Positions 47,347 to 59,945 of a DNA stretch of 64,000 bases are shown piece by piece. Below the pieces are notes generated by a model. The model saw only the letters and a program-made list of their open reading frames with translations, ran no database searches and had not been told where the DNA came from. Position numbers and translations under genes: made by a program. Where the stretch lies: the NCBI GenBank assembly GCA_911728435.2, contig OU452211.1:11452428-11516427 (forward strand), in the 5' to 3' direction. Origin of the DNA: Apoderus coryli (lineage: Eukaryota; Arthropoda; Insecta; Coleoptera; Attelabidae). How positions within the stretch are numbered: position 1 is the stretch's first letter; every line of letters starts with the position of its first letter.

Positions 47347-47846
47347 AAAAAATCATTAATATTATCAACATCATGAATAAAACACGGTATTGTGATATTT
47401 TCCCTTGCATAAATGTTTAGATCTCGTAATAATTTCTAATTTTGTTTAGAAGAATTTCCGCGGACTTTAGTTTCCAAATATAATTTTTCCTCCCTTTTCA
47501 CCTCAGACGACAGACGAATCTGACATGTTTAGCATTTAATATTAACTAAATTAAAAATAAAGCCTTTAGATTTCGAGTGTCGTACAAATATGATTTAATT
47601 TATTTACAAAGCAGGTGCATCAAATCAATGGACGTACAGCAAGATAATTTTGAGTCTTATTTGGGCTTTTAAATTCTCTAACCATTGGTACTAGTATATT
47701 TGAACCATACTGCACTTTGCAGTACACATAATACACATGTACCTATATGCTCGCGATTATTGATTGAATACAGAACAATAATCTCAATCTTTCGTAATAA
47801 TAATTTCCGGCGAACACAATTACGTAAAACAATTATTATAATCCAA
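47347..47846. other. non-coding interval
   Basis: Nothing recognisable was seen. The ORF at 47685-47873 overlaps the repeat and has no motif. Confidence 0.45.
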
Positions 47847-48330
47847 TGTAATAATCAGCTAACATTGGTTTAACGTACAAAAGTCATAGATTCATGTTCC
47901 TCGTTCGTAACATTAATAACCTTCAGACATCGGTTTAATTTACAAAAGTCATAGACTAATGTTCATCGTTCGTAACAATAATAACCTTCAGACATCGGTT
48001 TAATGTACAAAAGTCATAGATTAATGTTCATCGTTCGTAACATTAATAACCAGCTAACATCGGTTTTACGTATTGGAGACATAAACTAATCTTCATCGTT
48101 CGTAACATTAACAACCTGGTAACATCGTTTTAACGTACAGGAGTTATTAATTTATGTCCATCATTCGTAAGATCAATAACCGGCGAGCATAAATTTATGT
48201 TCTTTATTTACTAATTCAACGTACAGAATTCGCTACCGAATTTATGTACGAACGTTCATTGTATTAATGTCACCCATCATCGGCTCAAATTTAATGTTGA
48301 CGTTCATTGATTTGAAGCACTTTTTTATTA
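47847..48330. repeat. ~65-bp tandem repeat, about 5 clear units plus degenerate edge
   Basis: TTCGTAA is preceded by (A/T)TC(G/A) at 47901, 47967, 48031, 48097 and 48161, with a spacing of 64-66 bp. Each unit carries ACATCGGTTTAA-x-GTAC, AAAAGTCATAGA-TTAATGTTC and CATTAATAACC blocks. Units become diverged after about 48190 but the words GTTCATT and TTTATGT persist to about 48330. No coding frame runs through it. Confidence 0.8.
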
Positions 48331-49552
48331 ATATCACGTACCTTTTCGGTTCAGTGAGAGCGTTCTATTAAAGTTAATGGTGACAAAACATTATTTTCGC
48401 TAGACGGACGAACCGACTAAAAGTTGTTGGAAAATGATAGGTTAAAAATGTATAACGTGGGAATTACCCAGTATAATTCAAAGTTGTTCATTTTTCAGCT
48501 GTGTCATTGGTGGACTGTCGCTGAAGAAACATAACCAGATATTGGCAAAGTGCTACACAAACGTTTAGTCTAAGAAGTTTTATGAAAGAAATGATACCAA
48601 TATTCTGTTGGTAGTCTAATAAATGTAATATTATTATAAATCAAAGTTATTTACAGAGTAGTTACAGACAATATTCAACTCAGATGCAGTATTAGGTAAT
48701 AATTAAATAATAATAACAATGTTTTGTACTTCTATCCAAGGACATCTTGATATCCATGTACGATACGAGCATAAAAATCAGAACAAGTGAAAAAATTGAC
48801 ATATAGATTGTTTTGTTTATTAAATGCAAGGCCATGTTTGTAATTGTTACGAAAATAGGAAACATATAGTCGTTATGCTAATCCAGCGATCTTTTTTCAA
48901 TTTTGCGATACATATAATATTATGTATTGTTAATAATGTAGTAGTGTCGCTAAAAGCTAATATATATTCAGTCTTTCAATCATTGCTCGGTTGTTGAGAA
49001 TCCCACATTGACTATGTTCTTGTCATATGACTCAGTTATGTAGGCAGAGGGTCAGAGAGTTTCAATATACTATTGAGGATGACTTCCACGATTTCTGGGA
49101 TCATGTGTTGTCTTTCCAATTAAGATGTAGGACCAGAACAAAGAAGATGTCCGATAAAATAGTTTTTTCGCCAGACCTCAAGTATTTTTACTACTTTTAA
49201 TGAGGTGATGGGTAAAACTGGGAAGAATAAACAGATACAGAACATTATTATTATTATTGCGGCGACTTACTATTAAATTCGATTTATTAGATGAAAAACA
49301 TAGACTATGTTAATTATTTACACAGACTTCTAATGCAAATTGTTTATTTATACGAATGTAGGTATTTGCCTCCTACTTTGAACCCACTCCAATTTTTATA
49401 CTAATGATGATGTTAAAATTAAAACGACAGGAAGAAATCAACCTACTGTCTCCTAATTACAATAATTATTCTATTAAAATATTTACCGAATTAATTAATT
49501 TGAATATATACGGAACAAATTTATAATTATTGTTTTCTACTTCGCAAATATT
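48331..49552. other. non-coding interval
   Basis: No gene or element is recognised. Confidence 0.5.
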
Positions 49553-50981
49553 TATATTTATTTATTTATTTATTTAAGATACACTGCCCAGACAGATAAA
49601 TAATCCAGTTAAAGGGCAGGAAAAATTACAGTAAATTCTTAATACCTAACACTAAATTTATATTCTAAGAAATATATTTTTTATATAAGACAAAGTTGAA
49701 TTAAAAATATCAATTTGCTCGGACACAGAATTACAAGTATGGCACATAAAATGTAAAGGGGAACGCAACAACAAATTAGTACGCGGGGCCGGAAAGTAAA
49801 ATACGATTCCGTATTACGTGTATGTAGATTTGGGACACACAAAGGAATCTGGCTTAAAAACTCTGGACAGTCAAGAACTCCATTAATTACCCGAATGGAT
49901 GGATAAACCCCATCAACCCGAAACCACAGCGACTTGGCAAAACGTCGCTGGATTCGTTCAATATCATTTATATGTATAGCATACATAGGATTCCATACTA
50001 CAGATGCATATTCCAGTTTAGATCCGACAAATGTGTTGAAAAGAACAATGAGAGTTTGAGGTGTCACAAACTCTTTCGAATTGCGCACAATAAAACCCAG
50101 AGATCTATAGGATGCTGAAACTATATTATTGTAATGATTAGTAAAGCTCAGTTTACCATTAAACCAAACACCCAAATCTTTAAACTCATCACAAGTTGTT
50201 AATAGACTATTATTTATACAATCTGAAAATTTGACAGGGTTTATTTTCCGTGTATAGGAAACACTAAAACATTTATCAATATTGAGATAAAGATTATTAC
50301 GGACACACCACTCATATACAACATTCAAATCGTCCTGAAGATGAGAACAATCTTCAGTACTATTAATGACAGAATATACTTTGAAGTCGTCAGCATATAA
50401 TAACGAACTATTTGTCAAGCCAGTAGAAATATCATCGATAAAACACAGGAACAACAATGGTCCAAGGACAGAACCCTGGGGAACACCAGATGACACTTTA
50501 AAATTTGTGGAACGAAATCCTCGACTTTCCACATACTGAAATCTATCCTTCAGATACGACTTCAAAAGCAGCAGTAAATTATAAGATAATCCATAACGAC
50601 ACAGTTTACGTAGTAGAATACCATGATCAAGTCTATCAAAGGCTTTAGAAAAATCAGTGTAGATTACATCTAGCTAACCCCCGTTATCAAGTCGCTCAGT
50701 TAAAAACTGTGTTAAAACCAATAAATTAGTTGACGTAGAACGACCGGGAAAAAAGCCATGTTGTACCGATGAAATCTGACGCCTAACATGGCTCATAATA
50801 ATATCATGGAGCACAAATTCAAAAACTTTAGAAAAACACGACTGTATGGAAATTGGTCTATAATTTGAAATATCCTGTTTATTTCCCTTCTTATGAACCG
50901 GCGTCACTCTAGAAGATTTACAATCAGTTGGGAAACTACACGATCGCAAAGAAACATTGAATATTGTACACAATATATATC
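49553..50981 (-). mobile_element. LINE-A copy 3
   Basis: A minus-strand copy of LINE-A. The (TTTA)n tail is at 49553-49576 and homology ends at about 50981, within the RT fingers (LCTIFNVSLRSCSF). It shares the roughly 58-bp deletion with copy 1 (here near 49885-49895) and is close to it in sequence. It keeps the 12 bp (codons TQFL) lost from copy 2. Confidence 0.85.
49681..50973 (-). pseudogene. LINE-A copy 3 reverse transcriptase, one nonsense codon and one frameshift
   Basis: A single frame runs from MCTIFNVSLRSCSF (50973) through NYRPISIQSCFSKVFE and QHGFFPGRST. It is broken only by a TAG at 50674-50676 in place of the Gln codon before motif A (NGG*LDVIYTDFSKAFDRLDH). Motif B (SGVPQGSVLGPLLF) and the YADD box (about 50382-50396) are intact. 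Loss of one T near 49812 then garbles the last 45 or so residues. The light damage indicates a fairly recent insertion. Confidence 0.85.
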
Positions 50982-53640
50982 TAATTAATTATGTATTATT
51001 TTGTCTGAAATTATTGAGTTTTAACTTTTATTACTACAGTTATCATATTTAGGCTCCCATATTAAATAAACTTATCCCTTATGGGGTCCTGAAGGAGTTC
51101 CTTCTGCTTGAGGAACAATTGCTATCCACAAACACCACACGGAAAAAAGTTCAATATGTTTAGTTTTTAGTTCGTAAGTTATTTTATTGTATTGATATAT
51201 TGTTGAAATTTTGTTGTAACTATAGAAAAAATATAAATAATAAAAAAGATTTAATTTTTTTTAACTCTCTGTATCTCGAAAAGGAAAAAAAAATTATATA
51301 ACAAGCTACACTTATTTTAAGCAGTTTGGCCATGTCTTTCTGAAAAAGCCTGTATAATAAATTCAATTTAATAAAGATTTGTGGGAGATCAAGTAAGTAA
51401 ACGCAATTAGATTTGATTAATTATAGGTCCACTATTAATATGAGCATAAAGAAAAATATATAAACAAATCAAAAAGATACTAACACAACTCATTACCATT
51501 TTGAAGGTACTAAACATGTCTCGACAATATTTACCTAAGGGGTTCTAATCCTTTACTACTCATATAATATTAACAAAAAAGAATTTCTTAAACTTTTAAG
51601 TAAAACCCTAAGACATAATCTATTTTCGAGTTAACTAATACTTGACAATGGTCAACCAATAATGACTAGGTATACCTAGGAAGAAGCAAGACCACCCGAC
51701 AATAAAATATCTGCTGTATTTTGGCACTTGACAATCCTAATACCACCCTTATAATATATGATTTGTGGTTGTAGGTAGCCAATAATAGTTGAAAGGGTTT
51801 TTTTTTGCAAAAGGGGTACCTATTACAATAATATTTGATCTCTAAATACCGAGATGGGTTTGTGGTGTATTTAAGATAAGAAAAGTTAATAATGCGAAAA
51901 CGTTTAGTATTATTGTACTATGCCGGCAGCTTTTAATAGACAAATTTGGAGGCCGGTGTTGACAATGCGACTTAAAAATAGATTTGTCTCGTTGCAGTTT
52001 TCTCCAAGAAGGTTATTAGATATATTATTTATTTATTTAATCTTTAAAATAATTAATACCAGCGAAGACATGTTAATCTCACAATAGCATACATCTCACC
52101 GCACACAAATCGATACATCCAATTCAGCAGGAAATCTGTGCATTAGATTGGATTTAATTTAAACAAAATCCTATTCTCTACTATATTATTAATATTTTCA
52201 TGCATAAATTATTTTAATCTACTTAACAACATTATGCAATGCAGGAAGACATCTAGAAGAGTTGAATATTATGTAATATTTTTTCGTTTAACTTAGCGGC
52301 CGTTTATTTCTGATTGACCTTGAGAACATTAACTTTAAAACAAATTCGGAGTCTTCTGATGGCAGTTCATTGACCTATTTGCTGCTTTTTTTCTTTTCTT
52401 TCCTGATGTAGTATGTAATATGTAGATATCCAAAATATAAACACGTATATATGTGTGGCTATTATGCAAGCAGTTTTTTTTTTTGTTGTGTAATTTCTTG
52501 CTTCGTTTTCTTTTGGTAGAATAAAAAATTTACTGATTATGGGTGGTCATCAGTAAGATGTTCAATTTTAATTGTAGGTAGGTACCTACGTGAGTGAATA
52601 TATTTAATTATTACATACTGGGTAGGGCGGTAGGAGAAATTTCATTAAAATGAACTGAGTGCGTGTTTTATTATAAATACAAATGTCAATATATTCAGTT
52701 CCTGACCACTCAATAAACAAAAAGGGTTTACAGGATTCAGAAAAGAACAACACGACGTTTCGTCGATATATTTCAAATTTCTCAAGGCTAAAAGTCATAT
52801 GAAAAAATGAAAACTCGAATAAAATAGACCAAGCATTCTTGTTTAAACTTTACCTTGCATTTTTCAAAGAACAGATCTGTGAACCTAGAGTTGTTTGTCT
52901 TGGTTTTGTTTATAATTACGTAATTATTTATGCGTTTTGAAAATTAAATATATTTGTTTAAAGATTTAATTAATTATATTGTAGATGATGAAAATCAACT
53001 TACGTATTTCAAAGAATCTTTATTATTGTAATTTTGCCTACCATTTGTGAAACTGAAACAAAATGGTACGTATTATTATATATCATTTGGTTGGACGAAG
53101 TTCTACATTTTTTTTGCCAAGCAAAATATGTGTCCCATTAAAGAAAACACAACTGTGCTCTATATCTCGTTTCAATTTGGACAACCCTGTACAGCTGGTT
53201 TCAATAAATAAATAGTTGCGTTATTGCCCAATAGAAAAGAATTCTCATAATAACAAAAACTTTATACGACACTTGATCGTAAAAAAACACTAAGAGTGTA
53301 ATTATTGCAATAATTGATCATTTAGATTTGTGAGCAGTCTAAAGAAGATTTTCACAGTAACATTTTAAAAGAGATAATTAATAATATTATTAACAATTAT
53401 TTTATATTAGATAAAGTTCAAGGCGACAATATATTAAGTATAAATGTACGTGACAATTTAAGACAAAATGACTTAAAAAATATCTATTGCAATAGCTTAA
53501 CTCAAGGTCGCTGTAATTACATTAAATCTATAATATGTATATTTTTGATCGAATGCTTAAGGAAATGCAAATATTCATTTATACATGGCAAGCCAGCCAG
53601 CAAAGCTTGTAACGAATCGCATATATTATTACATACGAGT
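50982..53640. other. non-coding interval
   Basis: No gene is recognised. ORFs such as 52604-52798 lack motifs. An ACAACCCTGTACAG motif lies at 53181-53194. Confidence 0.45.
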
Positions 53641-54120
53641 ATTTAATGTTATGGATTTTCTTCCCACGCTTCTTGTACCTTGGATCCTTCCCTGCATTAT
53701 CAATTGAAGTAAGGCGTATCTTGGTCCACGAGTCACATGGCCGAGATACTGCAGTTTTCTGCTTTTAATTGTTATTAACAACTCTCTTTCTATGTTTAGT
53801 CGCTCAAGTATTTCTAAGTTAGTTATCCGATCGACCCATGACACCTTCAGTAGTCTTCTGTACACCCACATTTCAGCTTCTAGTCTTTTGGTTATTTCTG
53901 CGTTCAGAGTCCATGCCTCGACGCCACAAAGCAGAGTGGCAAAAACATAACATCTAACTAGTCTCAGTCTCAGTTTTAGGCTTAGACCTCTATTGCACAA
54001 AACTCTTTTCATGCTATTGAAATTGGACCTTGCTATTTCTATGCGTGCTTTTATTTCTTTCGTGTAGTCGTTATTACAAGTAACTGTTGTTCCATTCCTT
54101 TGGTAGTTTTCCAGACTCAT
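53641..54120 (-). pseudogene. RTE C-terminal (post-RT) segment
   Basis: The frame reads NDYTKEIKARIEIARSNFNS, LRLVRCYVFATLLCGVEAWT, LEAEMWVYRRLLKVSW and KSRKLQYLGHVTRGPRYALL, the conserved order of the region after the RT domain in RTE-clade LINEs. Similarity ends at GTRSVGRKS near 53650, so the extreme C-terminus and 3' UTR are missing. Its frame differs from that of the endonuclease segment by one position at the deletion junction. Confidence 0.8.
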
Positions 54121-55467
54121 AGACGCTGTTCAAGAGTCTCACCACGACATCCATATCTTGATCACTTATGATCTTAAGAATGTCGATAGGAATTCCGTCG
54201 GGGCCAGGAGATTTACCGTTGCTCATGTTGTTTAGTGTGTGGGTGACTTCGTCCTTCGTGATTTCGGGACCTGTGTCTTCCAGTCCTACCCTAGCTACGG
54301 ATGTGATATTTCTCACATCGTCGAAAAGGTCTTTTATATATTCCTGCCATCTCTTCAGTTTGTCTTCTGTGTTTGATAGTGTTTTCCCATTTTTATCTAA
54401 GAGGATTGTAGTAATCTTTCCTTTTCTGAGACCTGCCAATTCTTTTATCTTCTTATGTAGGTTATACAAGTCAAATCTGTGTTGTAGCTCTTCTATTTCC
54501 TTGCATTTTTCTTCATAGAAACGTTCTTTTGCTACCCTAATTTTTGTTCTTATCTTTTTCTGGGTCTCCCTATATCTTGTTTCGTTGTTCTTGTATTTCC
54601 TTCGTTGGTCCATCAGAAATAAAATTTCCTGAGTAATCCATTCTTTATTTATCTTTTTAGAAGGTGCTAGTAACTCTTGGCAGGGGGAAAGAATGCAGGT
54701 TTTGAGGGATTCCCATTGATTGTCAATATCTTCGGATTCAAGGTTAACTTTCGCAAGGTTGGAATGTATTGCTTGTTGGACACCTTCTTCAATGGTCTCC
54801 TCTTTAAGATTCTTCGTGTCTAACCTTGCAGTGCCACGCGGCTTTCTAGTTCGCTTAAGATTTACTTGGACGCAGGAAATTAGCGGATTATGGTCTGACC
54901 CAACATCCGCACCGGGATATGCTTTAACCGATTTGAGCGCATTTCGAAACCTTTCTTTAATGAGAATGTAATCTATTTGATTTCGGACTATCGCCCCATT
55001 GTGTCCATCTGCTGGGGATTTCCAAGTGTATAGTCTTCTTTTGGGTAGTTTAAAAAAGGTATTTGTCACAACAAAGTTATTTTCTTGACAAAATTGTACA
55101 AGGCGATCACCTCGCTCATTACGATCTCCCAGTCCAAATCTACCTACCAGGTTTTGTACCGTCCCGCTCCCAACCTTCGCATTAAAGTCGCCCATTATTA
55201 TGGTGATGTCCCTGGACTTCGTGGCGCCCAATGCTCTACTAATGTCTTCATAGAATGCCTCTACTTCATCATCTGTTCCTTTGGTGGTTGGCGCATATAC
55301 TTGGATCAAGTTTAGTTTTGAGTGTGAGGTTTTGAGTGTTAGCGTCATTACCCTATCAGAGATCGGTAAAAACGTCTCAACAGCACAACCAGATTCCTGG
55401 TCTAATATGATGGCAACACCATACTTGTGCTTGCCATCTTGGTTTCCAGTGTGACTAGACTCTCCCT
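54086..55467 (-). pseudogene. RTE APE-type endonuclease plus RT fingers
   Basis: An open frame of about 460 codons. Endonuclease signature residues are present: LIQVYAPTTKG, ITIIMGDFNAKVGSG (Asp-Asn pair), RRLYTWKSPAD, RNQIDYILI and VGSDHNPLISC (catalytic SDH). The N-terminal helix with the first catalytic Asn/Glu is missing because the element is truncated. A coiled, Lys/Glu-rich linker follows (about residues 250-330 of the ORF), then the RT entry TKDEVTHTLNNMSNGKSPGP before the deletion. An ATG at 55346-55348 opens a 424-codon ORF but is internal to the domain. The product would be an incomplete endonuclease. Confidence 0.82.
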
Positions 55468-58167
55468 AACGTAAATTTCATTAAATTTTGACTCAACCAA
55501 ATAGGATAAAATTAGTTATATACTTGATTTTGAAGATCTGAATACACTTTTAAAAATATAAAATTTAGCTAATAATTTTATATAATATAAAATAATAAAT
55601 AAAAATAATTATTAATTCTCATTCGAACTAAATTTTTATAAATCAAGCGCCAAATTTCATTGTGCCTAACAATAAAATGGCAACTCATTAGAAAAAATAC
55701 TGCTAGACTGATTTATTTAAACAATCTTTGTTTTGCAGTTTGAGAATGAGACAAACACATAAAGTATTGTTCTTATTTCTCGCACGCTCTACAAGTAGAT
55801 CCATGACATTTAAATAAGCTTTTAGGAAATATAGAATTTAAGTCAATTAGAAGAAGAATTAGAAAAAAACCTCCTTAAATCTCTAAAAACTAAATAAACT
55901 TGTGGCAAAGGCTACAATTCCTTTAATTTGATTCAGCGATTGGTTTTTGGTATGGTTTGCTAGGAGTTTAAGCTGAAAAGCGACCAGGGTTTCACTCAAC
56001 TTTTAAATGCCTTTCTTAATGTCGTTCGATCTGTAATACGATACACACCTCATTGGATCTCTAAACACAATAATTATTTAAAAATAAATAAATTTGTGGA
56101 AAAAACATCTATAATATACCGCCTGGTTAGTCGTGATTGACCTTGTATAATCTGATTGCTTAAGTGCTTACATTTTTTTGAAGTGGTGCAAGAAATTCTT
56201 GATATAGTTTGCCGCGTCAAAATCTTTGCTTTGGCTTCCACTTTTAACGTGCACTATTATTTTATTATCTTCTAAAACACTTAATAATTACACTTTAAAG
56301 CAAAAAGTTACAGATTTATAATGACTAATACTATTAATGTATTAAGTAAGTGAAATATAAACAAGAACAATCCAAATTATATCTAAAACCACGTAATACC
56401 TTGGAGTATATAAATAACACACTCAACAAATGCGTATAAAAGATAAACTAAACCGTCAAAACTGTATACAATTTGCCGGCAAACAAACAACAAAAAAAAA
56501 GAAACAACACATTATCATTATCTACGGGCTAGACAATTTTTTACATTGTAGTACAGATTTTTTCTAGTTTTATTGATTTTACCAAAGTAAGTAAATATTT
56601 ACGCACGTAGATTTTATAATAAATCTACAATATTGAAGTGCAGCAATTTTTTGGACATGGATTATACATACAGGATGACCCACTGAAATCGGAATGTTTG
56701 TTTTTGAAATTAACATAGAGAAATTTTTACGTTGACACTCTATATTTCTAACATGTAACATGTAATAAAAAAAAGATCGACAGAATCTTGTAAACATATT
56801 GGAAGTAACGTTATGTTACCCTTTTAAATACATGAAAATTACATAATCAAATCAAAAAATGTCATGGAATGTTAACTGTTCATTTGCAATATTTTATCAT
56901 TATTATATTCACTTGTTCAACTTGATATTACAGCACGAAACAGTTATTATTTAATTATTGTGTAATTATTGTTATGAGAAAAATGTTTAACTAAGTAATA
57001 TTGGTGAAACAAAATTGTTTACATTAAATTAAAGTGTCTAGTCATGAGCGATTTTTAACTTTGACATTAAGTAAGTATAGAAAAGTTTATCACGCAGTCA
57101 TCTTAACTGAAATCTATTTTAATTCAAATTTGTTTTAAGCTTAGCTTTAAAATTATGCCTTATTGGAAAAATGTATAATATTTAGGGGATGCGTTATGAA
57201 ATAGTTAAAAAATTATTTCAATAATTTTACTTTCCCGCACGGGGAATTCTATATGAGTTTGGAGGAGTCCTATAGGATGAACCCATTAAATTCTTAAATA
57301 ACCGTAGGTGTCCAGATATGATATTATGTTATAATTATTATTTTTATTTCTAATTATTATTATTTTTATAATTCTAATAATATACAAAATAACAGTGTAT
57401 TTTTTAGATTTGAAATCATCAAAAATTACAAACACTCTGTACTTACTTTGTACGCTTTTCCCATGACACGTGATTAAAATATATTATCCACATTTTTATG
57501 AAAAAAGGCTAGTTTTGCATATACAGTTGAAATTGAAACTACGTAAATCCAACCTTTTTTTTTTAAGAAATTAATCATGATTGATAAATAAATTATTGAA
57601 AAATAATAGATTTAATTAAAAGCAATAATAATTAGTCAGAATATGCACAGAGGAGCGCACAGTAGCATAATACACGGCAACGTGCATTAAAATGTCAACC
57701 AATTTTTTTTCTAAATAAAATTCTTGCTTTATTAATAATAATATATTTATAAATAAATAATAATTTTAAGTCGAAGAAAGTAAAATGCAATATTAAATAG
57801 TACACAAAATCAAATCAATAAAAATGTAGAAAATAAGTATATTCAGAAAAAAGGGGGATCTTGTATATTTAACATATAATAATAATACCTAATAATTATT
57901 AAAAAAATGTTAATTATTTTGATTTTCGTAGACGTTTTCAGAATTTAAATATGTAATAAAAATTTGTTTGCAAGACGAGCTAAGAATTTAAAAGCTCGGT
58001 AGGCAAATGTGGCTAGTTACTTTAAGCATACTAAAACTTTTTTTTTAATATACAACAAATGCACAGAAAGCTGCTTTAACTTCGGAGTTTGCTGAAAAAG
58101 GAGTTTTTTTTGATTTTACTATAGTGGAACTTTACGATGATCGTGTGACGATAAATAAAACTAATTG
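55468..58167. other. non-coding A+T-rich interval
   Basis: No gene is recognised in 2.7 kb. It may include downstream flank of the aminopeptidase gene. Long A/T-rich, low-complexity sequence dominates. Confidence 0.5.
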
Positions 58168-58173
58168 TTTATT
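58168..58173 (-). terminator. candidate AATAAA polyadenylation signal of the aminopeptidase gene
   Basis: AATAAA on the minus strand lies 65 nt beyond the TAA stop of the last exon, a plausible spacing for a short 3' UTR. In such A+T-rich DNA this hexamer is frequent, so it is only a candidate. Confidence 0.35.
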
Positions 58174-58237
58174 ATTTTATATAAATTTAATACTTAGTTG
58201 TATTAGTCAGTCAATACAAATAATATAAATCTTATAT

Positions 58238-58407
58238 TTAAGAAAGTAAGTACGCTTTAGCTAAAGCTAACAATGGAGCGCCAGTAGCTGGTTCTGGAAA
58301 GGAACCAGCGGATGCAGCAATATCTAAGTGACTATATTTAATTGGTTTTGCACTTCCGCTACCATGTTCATTAAGTTTTGATGCCATTATTAAGAAAGCT
58401 GCGGGAC
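58238..58407 (-). CDS. M17 leucyl-aminopeptidase-like protein, last coding exon
   Basis: The exon begins after TTTTATGTTACAG| at 58407 and ends at TAA (58238-58240). It encodes (G)PAAFLIMASKLNEHGSGSAK, PIKYSHLDIAASAGSFPEPA and TGAPLLALAKAYLLS. The block YSHLDIA...TGAP-x-LAL is the C-terminal signature of peptidase family M17 (usually AHLDIAG...TG). The wording is closest to the invertebrate aminopeptidase group typified by C. elegans W07G4.4. The enzyme is a cytosolic metallopeptidase that removes N-terminal residues; its metal-binding and catalytic residues lie in earlier exons outside the window. The phase fits the upstream exon exactly (CAA G|GT CCC), giving RGHQGPAAFLIMAS. The frame is intact and likely functional. 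Confidence 0.85.
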
Positions 58408-59276
58408 CTGTAACATAAAAAATATATAATAAACTGCCGAACCATTTTCTGAGTGACAGAAACTATGATCAATCATAATATCAAATAAATGTGTGTATTA
58501 TTTTTTGGAATAATTATTTAAATTAACAAAACAACAATGGAAAAGTTTTTTAATAATAACGAAACGATCAAAACTCAAGTTATCCATCGGGACGATAAAA
58601 AGTTGTATGCATGTTTATTTGGGGATGTTTGAATTTTCTGTTTATCACAATCTTACAACAAATGTTTACAGTTTTAACAAAATTATATAGTTTACTGACA
58701 ATTGACTTATTTAATCATTTAAATGCAAATTAAATATGCAACCAGGAAAACCACTTGTAAATAATGAAACATTTTTTTTGTTAAAGTACGTCAATCACAC
58801 GCATTTACGATAATTCATTTCACGATAAGGATAATAAAGGTATCACATAACGGTGCTCAGTAATAAATTACTCAAAGGGTCTAATTAATTTAAATTGCTC
58901 GGTAATAATACAATAATTACTGACCTACCTAGATTCGAAAATAAATTGGTACTTGTGACTTTTTATCAAATTGTAAATATTGATTAATATCTTATCAGGA
59001 ATACATGTAGTTGTTATGATATGCAAAAGGATATTATTAAATGTTTGTCAATCAAAATGTCAAGGCATAGATATTTAAATTAGAATATCTATTTCAAAAT
59101 ATACGTAAACATAATTTCTGTTCAAAAGTAAATTTACCTATAACAGAGAAGAAAGAAGAAACTATAAAAATACAAAAAAATCTACCGTAAAGTGCAACAA
59201 AATTTCAGAAAATTGTCAGATCCACTCAATTAAAATGAAAATTGGCAAAGTCGATCTATATTTCAAGTATCTTTAC
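58408..59276 (-). other. 869-bp GT-AG intron of the aminopeptidase gene
   Basis: Donor CATCAAG|GTAAAG (59276 downward) and acceptor TATGTTACAG| (ending 58408), phase 1. The sequence is A+T rich, with no recognised element inside. Confidence 0.8.
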
Positions 59277-59471
59277 CTTGATGACCTCTTGAGCACATAG
59301 TCGATGGTTTATTTTCGCTCTGAATGACATCGTCCCCTTCGCAGATTCCTTTGTATGTTACAAAGTCTTCTTTCCGTATTGTCGAAATTTCAAACGGGTC
59401 GCCAATTGTTTCAGAAGCTTTTTGAAGCTTTTGTGAATTATTAGCTTTAAATGCTGGGCCGTTATCCATTA
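59277..59471 (-). CDS. M17 leucyl-aminopeptidase-like protein, penultimate exon
   Basis: A 195-nt exon, phase 1 at both ends, bounded by TCATTTCAG| (acceptor; exon starts 59471) and |GTAAAG (donor). It encodes MDNGPAFKANNSQKLQKASE, TIGDPFEISTIRKEDFVTYK and DDVIQSENKPSTMCSRGHQ. This is the stretch of M17 enzymes between the metal-binding NTDAEGR loop and the C-terminal HLDIA helix; GDPFEIS corresponds to the GD-x-x-WRLPL region and DDVIQSEN...RGHQG to the AD-x-x-N...GGAIT region. Splicing to the next exon preserves the family sequence without gap. The initial ATG is internal. No further upstream exon was found up to 64000, implying an intron of more than 4.5 kb. Confidence 0.85.
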
Positions 59472-59945
59472 CTGAAATGACAAAAAAATAAAATAATGAC
59501 ACCACAAAATGTGCAAAATAAACATAACAATTTTTTTAATATCTCAAATGTTTATGTGGGTATCGTTGGTGTCTAATTTATGATTTATTTATCTAGACTC
59601 GGTTGAAGGTAGGTCAGTGCAAGATTACAATATGTAATTAGACACTAACCGATTGTCTGACACGTGACTTACGCGAAAACCGGTAGTTACATGTGATCTC
59701 TTGTAATAATATTGCGTAGTTTTTACAAATTAATAAATAAATATATTTTAATATGTAATTTCTTAATTATTTTTATTTTTTACCATTTATGGAGGTTTTA
59801 CTGGTAGCAAACTAACAATTAGATATTCAAATTACTTGGGAAAATATTTGTAATGTATCTCATACTAGTGTGTGACAAAATAAAATTATACAGGGTTATT
59901 ATCATCTAGACTTATTAGTCCATGCAAAAAGGTCATATGATGAGA

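Larger units (their letters stand above)
53641..55467 (-). mobile_element. RTE-type LINE with reverse-transcriptase core deleted
   Basis: A minus-strand element truncated at both ends. It begins near 55467 inside the endonuclease domain (SSHTGNQDGKHKYGVAIILD) and ends near 53641 inside the C-terminal domain. At about 54080-54100 the end of the RT fingers (GKLPKEWN) is joined directly to the post-RT region (NDYTKEIKARIEIARS). The palm with its catalytic aspartates is therefore gone. It is more GC rich than its surroundings. Confidence 0.85.

Noticed and set aside
54074..55348. Host endonuclease/exonuclease gene
   Set aside because: The domain order (APE endonuclease, linker, RT entry, then RTE post-RT region) and truncation at both ends show an RTE LINE remnant.
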